A DNA stretch of 64,000 nucleotides from Hyphomicrobium sp. D-2. Its GTDB lineage: Bacteria > Pseudomonadota > Alphaproteobacteria > Rhizobiales > Hyphomicrobiaceae. Location of the stretch: assembly GCF_029872155.1 (NCBI RefSeq), contig NZ_JARXLA010000003.1, positions 496,001 through 560,000 of the forward strand. Reading direction: 5' to 3'. The notes below the pieces were generated by a model. The model worked only from the letters and a program-made list of their open reading frames with translations, did no database searches and was not told the DNA's origin. A program made the translations under genes and the position numbers. Positions within the stretch are counted from its first letter, which is position 1; each line of letters starts with the position of its first letter. Of the stretch, positions 60,408 to 64,000 are shown piece by piece.

Positions 60408-61117
60408 ATGATGCGGACGTTTGCAGTGCCAGCTTTGCTGTGGGGTTTGGCAACTGTATGGGCCGGACTGTTCGGCGCAATTCAGCCGGCGACGGCGCAG
60501 TTGCTTTGGGATTGGGACGGTGAGCGCAAGACCGATGGCAGCGGCCGTCGTGTGGTCTCGTTTGACGAGAAATATACGCCCGGCCAGATCATCGTCAGCT
60601 TCACTGACCGCAACCTGTATTTCATCCACGAGCGCGGCAAGGCCATCAGCTATCCTGTAGCTACGCCACGTGAGGAAGATCGCTGGCAGGGCGTGACCAC
60701 GGTCACGGAGAAGCGCGAAAATCCGGCCCTGGCGGCCTACGCCTTCAATGCTGAAGGAAGGATCCGCGCCTGCCAAGCTGGGTTCCGGGCGGTCATCCGA
60801 TGAATCCGCTGGGCGTGCGCGCGCTTTATCTCGGTTCGAGCTTTTATCGCATTCACGGCACCGATGCCCCTTGGACCATCGGCACGGCGGCGTCCAAGGG
60901 CTGCATCCGCATGTACAACAAGGACGTGCTGGATCTCTATCCGCGCGTTCCCCGCGGAACACGCGTCACGGTAACGTGGGAACGCTTCCGGTCAGAAGAG
61001 ATCTCGCAGACACCGGTCGCAACCCGCCGTGGTAGCCGCTCGCTTGGTGGTCCGCGTTTGCGCAACATGCAGAGCAACGAGCTGCCGCGTCAGGCCGTCG
61101 AAAGCTGGGCGAACTGA
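60408..61117 (+). pseudogene. L,D-transpeptidase (YkuD), broken by two frameshifts
   Basis: Signal peptide (LLWGLATVWAGLFGAIQ, then PATAQ) and YkuD domain: QIIVSFTDRNLYFIHERG, YPVATPREEDRWQG. The frame shifts by one at CCC (60727-60729), giving WRPTPSMLK, and again by one at 60756-60761, giving DPRLPSWVPGGHPMNPLG and then the active-site part IHGTDAPWTIG, SKGCIRMYN, stop at 61117. Removing one base at each point restores 235 aa with the catalytic His and Cys intact. Both shifts lie in short same-base runs, so sequence error is a real alternative to decay. Confidence 0.85.
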
Positions 61118-61176
61118 TCCGGATAACGGGCCGCCGGGCACCGGTTGAGATCTGTTTATCGGCATAGAGAAACGGC

Positions 61177-61203
61177 GCGCCCCCTCACAGGGCGCCCGCT
61201 TTT
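61177..61203 (+). terminator. Probable terminator after the L,D-transpeptidase gene
   Basis: GCGCCC / GGGCGC stem with a 7-base loop, followed by CCGCTTTT. Moderate strength. Confidence 0.55.
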
Positions 61204-61268
61204 GCATTCTAGCAACTGTCGGCGGTCCGATTAGCCGCCGTCCCACCGTCCGTCCAAGCGGCTCCCGC

Positions 61269-62393
61269 TCAGCTTTCCTGACCGGACTTCAGCTCCGCAT
61301 ACTTGGCCTGCGCCTTCTTGAACTTGCTTTCGAACAGCCACATCGCGTCGAGGATCTCGCGGTAGGTGGCCGAGGTCTTGGCGCGCTCCTTCTTGCCGAA
61401 TGCAAACATTGAGTTGTTGCGCAGATAGCCCATCACGCGCGGACTGGTGATGCGGTAGTTCATGAAATCGCCGGAGCTAAGCGCGGCCCGTGTGGGTGTC
61501 GGCACGATCTGGATGAGCTGGAAAAACTTCATCTGATCGATTTCGTTGGGCAGCACCTTGGTTATTTCCGGTAGCTGCGCAAACAGGTCTGCGTGCGCGT
61601 TCATCAGCCCGTTACGCACGGCGACCCAGTGATTGTAGCGCTCGTCGATGCCGCGTGCGCGCGCAGCCTCCTTTGCGTCACGCTTGGCGACGTCAGGGGC
61701 AACTTTCGCGATCCGCTCCTTCAGGCCGTTCCACTTGCGCTTGCCGTTCGTATTTTCTTTCGGACCGGTTTGCAGACTGCCCTTGTAAGTCTTGGAGCGG
61801 CCATTGCCGATGTTCTGATTGCCGTTGGTTTCGGCGAAGAAGATACCAAGGCTGATGCGCCCTGCAGCGTCGGCTGTTTTCTTGTCGAGGCCTTGGGCCA
61901 GACCGATGGCGCGGCCGATGTCATACACGTCCTTGAACGGAGTGTTTGATGCCTGTGCAAACTTCGGCGGTGCCTGCATGTTCTTGAAGAGTGCAGCGTA
62001 CTCTTCAATCAGCGGCTCGATCTCCTTGTCGAAATACGCTGGCGGCACATCGAAGCGATTGGGCGGTCCAATACGCTCCGGTATCGCATCGGTGAGATCC
62101 TTATAGGTGCTCATCACCTTGACGCGCGCCAGATACACTTCCTGTCCCGGCCGGTTGGCCAGTTTGGCGTTGGCATCGATCTGGCTCCGACGCTCAGCCA
62201 ACACCCGTTTGAAGTCTGCCAATGCCGCGTCATAGGCAGCAACGGCATGCGCCTGCTCGCGTGTGAGTTTGGCTGGCAGACGTTGTGCGTGGGCGGAGGA
62301 AACGGGTGAGAAGCTACCAGCGCCAGGGAAATGCCCGGACGCCGAAGCGGTAAGCGCAAGGATGAGCGCTGCGGAAATTGATGCCGGTTTCAT
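61269..62393 (-). CDS. Secreted protein of unknown function
   Basis: 374 aa. Signal peptide at the N-terminus (ISAALILALTASASG, cleavage near SSAHAQ). The mature part is helical; a central segment SLGIFFAETNGNQNIGNGR followed by YKGSLQTG recalls the Glu-containing core of lysozyme-like folds, but this is only a visual likeness. C-terminus basic (KFKKAQAKYAELKSG). The ATG at 62393 lacks a clear ribosome site. Neighbouring cell-wall genes make an envelope role plausible. Confidence 0.75.
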   Translation of the reverse strand: MKPASISAALILALTASASGHFPGAGSFSPVSSAHAQRLPAKLTREQAHAVAAYDAALADFKRVLAERRSQIDANAKLANRPGQEVYLARVKVMSTYKDLTDAIPERIGPPNRFDVPPAYFDKEIEPLIEEYAALFKNMQAPPKFAQASNTPFKDVYDIGRAIGLAQGLDKKTADAAGRISLGIFFAETNGNQNIGNGRSKTYKGSLQTGPKENTNGKRKWNGLKERIAKVAPDVAKRDAKEAARARGIDERYNHWVAVRNGLMNAHADLFAQLPEITKVLPNEIDQMKFFQLIQIVPTPTRAALSSGDFMNYRITSPRVMGYLRNNSMFAFGKKERAKTSATYREILDAMWLFESKFKKAQAKYAELKSGQES

Positions 62394-62614
62394 TGTGTCT
62401 GGTTACGCGAGTTGCGTGAAATTTTCCAGTCGCAGCTTCCTTAAGATATTGTCATCTCCGCGTCATTGGGCTGCGTTTGTAGCGAAACTCAGCGTAGTGA
62501 TGGTGTTGCTGTTGATGCTTGTGCGGCACCGCGCCGCGTTAAATAAGTTAAGGAAATTGCGGAACGCACACGGACGAGCCGCGTTTTTGCTCCGTAACAC
62601 AACGGAGGACGATC

Positions 62615-63040
62615 ATGATCAGCCGCACAACTCTCGCCGCCATCCTTATTGCGGGTACTGCAACTGGCGCGTTGGCAGAAATGAAGCTGGCGGACGTGAA
62701 GGTGAATACGCCCGGCGTAAAGGTGCAGGCGCCAAGTGGTGGCGTTGAACTTGATGTCGATGTCAATCGCGGCGCAGTGAATGCCACTGTGATGCCGACC
62801 GTTGATTGGGTTGGCCGCCCGCTATTCTCAATCGACGGCAAGCGTCTTGGCGAGGTGGCGCTGGTGAACGGCGAAGACATCTACGCCGATATCGGTGGCT
62901 TCCTTGGATTGGGCGAGACACGCGTCAAGTTGGGCGCAAACCAGATCGGCAGCGCAACTGATGAACGCGTCGTGATTAAGCTGACCGAGGAGGAAGCAAA
63001 GGATCTTCCGAAGGTCGATAAGAACGCTACGGTTCAATAA
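62615..63040 (+). CDS. Secreted PRC-barrel-like protein
   Basis: 141 aa. Signal peptide (TTLAAILIAGTATGALA), then a short repetitive segment (VKVNTPGVKVQAPSGGVELD) and a PRC-barrel-like domain: WVGRPLFSIDGKRLGEVALV, ADIGGFLGLGETRVKL and ERVVIKLTEEEAKDLPKVD. Such domains are common in secreted proteins of Hyphomicrobiales. GGAGG about 6 bases before the ATG. Confidence 0.85.
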   Translation: MISRTTLAAILIAGTATGALAEMKLADVKVNTPGVKVQAPSGGVELDVDVNRGAVNATVMPTVDWVGRPLFSIDGKRLGEVALVNGEDIYADIGGFLGLGETRVKLGANQIGSATDERVVIKLTEEEAKDLPKVDKNATVQ

Positions 63041-63159
63041 TCCATCGCGACGCTCGTGCCCCGACCGCGTGATGCGGGGCGCACCGGGACGGAACGTAAA
63101 ACACGTCAATGAACCGGACGCACATGCGATAGGCCTCCGGTTCAAATGATCGATACGAC

Positions 63160-63193
63160 AACGGCGGCGCTCATCGAGAGCGCCGCCGTTTGT
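63160..63193. terminator. Strong hairpin, convergent terminator
   Basis: 13-bp perfect stem (63160-63172 with 63178-63190, loop ATCGA) followed by TTTGTG on the plus strand. Lies between the PRC-barrel gene and the convergent 42-residue gene. Confidence 0.7.
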
Positions 63194-63227
63194 GTAGAGG
63201 GCACAGGCGGTTCAAACCGCCCATGTT

Positions 63228-63356
63228 TTAGTTCGCAGCGGCTTCCGCCTGGTTGCGCTCTTTCTTGGCAATCTTGGCTTCACGCTTCTTAGCGTTCTCA
63301 GCCTTGCGCTGGCGGGCCTGGATCTGCTTGCGGCGCGAATCCGACATCGTGGGCAT
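63228..63356 (-). CDS. 42-residue basic protein
   Basis: A short frame of 42 codons plus stop: MPTMSDSRRKQIQARQRK, then AENAKKREAKIAKKERNQ and EAAAN. GGAGAG lies 6 bases before the ATG at 63356. Extremely rich in Lys, Arg, Gln and Ala, a single basic helix, possibly nucleic-acid binding. An internal ATG at 63347 is an alternative. Family name not known to me; short basic proteins of this kind are often missed by annotation. Confidence 0.65.
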   Translation of the reverse strand: MPTMSDSRRKQIQARQRKAENAKKREAKIAKKERNQAEAAAN

Positions 63357-63602
63357 GGGTCTCTCCAATAGGTTTGAACGGGTTGGTCAGAAGCGCCGTC
63401 GGGCGCGGATTTCCCGCCAGCCTCATAGCCTCCCGCCGGGCCGGTTGTCAGCCCCATAATTGCCGCCGGTCCTGAAACCGGCGGTTTTGCTGCTGCTGCC
63501 CGTTAACGAACAGCCTCATCGGGCTGCATGGCGCTCGGCCCAGAGCAACAATCGGCCAACATAGGGCTTAATTTGCGCCCCTAGCGGCCTTGAGTTGAGC
63601 CC

Positions 63603-64000
63603 TCAGTGCTGTTCGGCAGGGATTTCGCGGCCGAGCCGGTCGACGTAGGCGATGCCGACCGCCGACAGGATAAACACGATGTGGATGATGGTCTGCCACA
63701 TCACGCCAGCTTCAGTGAGCTTGGCGCCATCGGATCCCAGATTGCCAGCTTCAATGAACGTCTTGAGAAGATGAATCGACGAGATGCCGATGATGGCCAT
63801 CGCCAGCTTGATCTTCAGAACGCTGGCGTTCACGTGGTCGAGCCATTCGGGTTGATCGGGATGACCGTCCAGCTTCAGGCGCGAGACGAAGGTCTCATAG
63901 CCACCGACGATCACCATGACGAGCAGGTTGGAGATCATCACGACATCGATCAGGCCAAGCACGATCAGCATGATCTGCTGCTCGCCGAACGATGTCGCGT
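63603..64000 (-). CDS. UPF0114 family membrane protein, cut by the window edge
   Basis: The last 132 or so residues are present; the frame stays open to position 64000, so the N-terminus lies outside. Family phrases: [45 protein letters not shown] and [19 protein letters not shown]. Three hydrophobic helices are visible. YqhA/UPF0114 proteins are inner-membrane proteins of unclear function. Confidence 0.9.
   Translation of the reverse strand, partial: ATSFGEQQIMLIVLGLIDVVMISNLLVMVIVGGYETFVSRLKLDGHPDQPEWLDHVNASVLKIKLAMAIIGISSIHLLKTFIEAGNLGSDGAKLTEAGVMWQTIIHIVFILSAVGIAYVDRLGREIPAEQH

Noticed and set aside
62539-62551. TTAA-N5-TTAA before the PRC-barrel gene
   Set aside because: Spacing is 5 rather than 7 bases, so it does not fit CtrA.

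Overview
The window is G+C-rich chromosomal DNA of an alphaproteobacterium, most likely Hyphomicrobiales (Rhizobiales); the family cannot be fixed from sequence alone. The evidence is gene order and gene type: a PopZ-family (DUF2497) protein between tolC and valS, an isoaspartyl-methyltransferase-like gene before tolC, an ExoR-like Sel1 protein, a GCS2-type glutamate-cysteine ligase, and the run argS - SPOR protein - nagZ - scpA - scpB - tatA - tatB - tatC - serS - surE - NlpD-like peptidase. There is no prophage, integrase, transposase, CRISPR array or rRNA. The right edge cuts through a UPF0114 membrane protein.

Layout. 1-2.8 kb: hisS and a PrpE-like phosphoesterase. 3-11.5 kb: a 2-hydroxy-acid oxidation locus, with glcDEF (glycolate oxidase) leftward, a divergent LysR regulator, and lutABC (lactate utilisation) rightward. 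11.5-19.5 kb: small secreted proteins, gshA, rsmE, a cation efflux pump, a membrane-bound hydrolase, an orphan TadG-like protein with a beta-helix-like body, a membrane-anchored nuclease and tRNA-Cys(GCA). 19.9-31 kb: methyltransferase, tolC, a very large PopZ-like protein, valS, ilvD and the ExoR-like protein. 31.5-34.2 kb: two small secreted proteins, xth and erpA. 34.5-50.3 kb: dgt, argS and the conserved division, Tat and translation block, with an extra ABC ATPase between scpB and tatA and without the pcm gene usually found after surE. 50.4-64 kb: DUF3175, two tandem DUF72 proteins, an LssY_C protein, prfC and a series of small envelope or secreted proteins, including a MaoC gene and an L,D-transpeptidase gene that are both frameshifted.

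Links between genes. glcDEF and lutABC feed 2-hydroxy acids (glycolate, lactate) to the respiratory chain and probably share the LysR regulator. The SPOR protein, NagZ, ScpAB, PopZ-like and NlpD-like proteins cover septation, peptidoglycan recycling and chromosome segregation; a full CtrA-type box lies just upstream of the NlpD-like gene, suggesting cell-cycle control. ValS, SerS, ArgS and HisS sit in four separate places, and three of them are next to dispersed structured repeats.

Most worth a second look: (i) a dispersed repeat with terminal inverted repeats placed directly before valS and serS, whose termini differ by a compensatory change; (ii) a second repeat family downstream of hisS and tatC whose hairpin modules keep their pairing while changing sequence; (iii) three frameshifts within about 720 bases in maoC and ldt; (iv) the CtrA box; (v) an array of four hairpins at 57.03-57.14 kb that could be an unannotated RNA.
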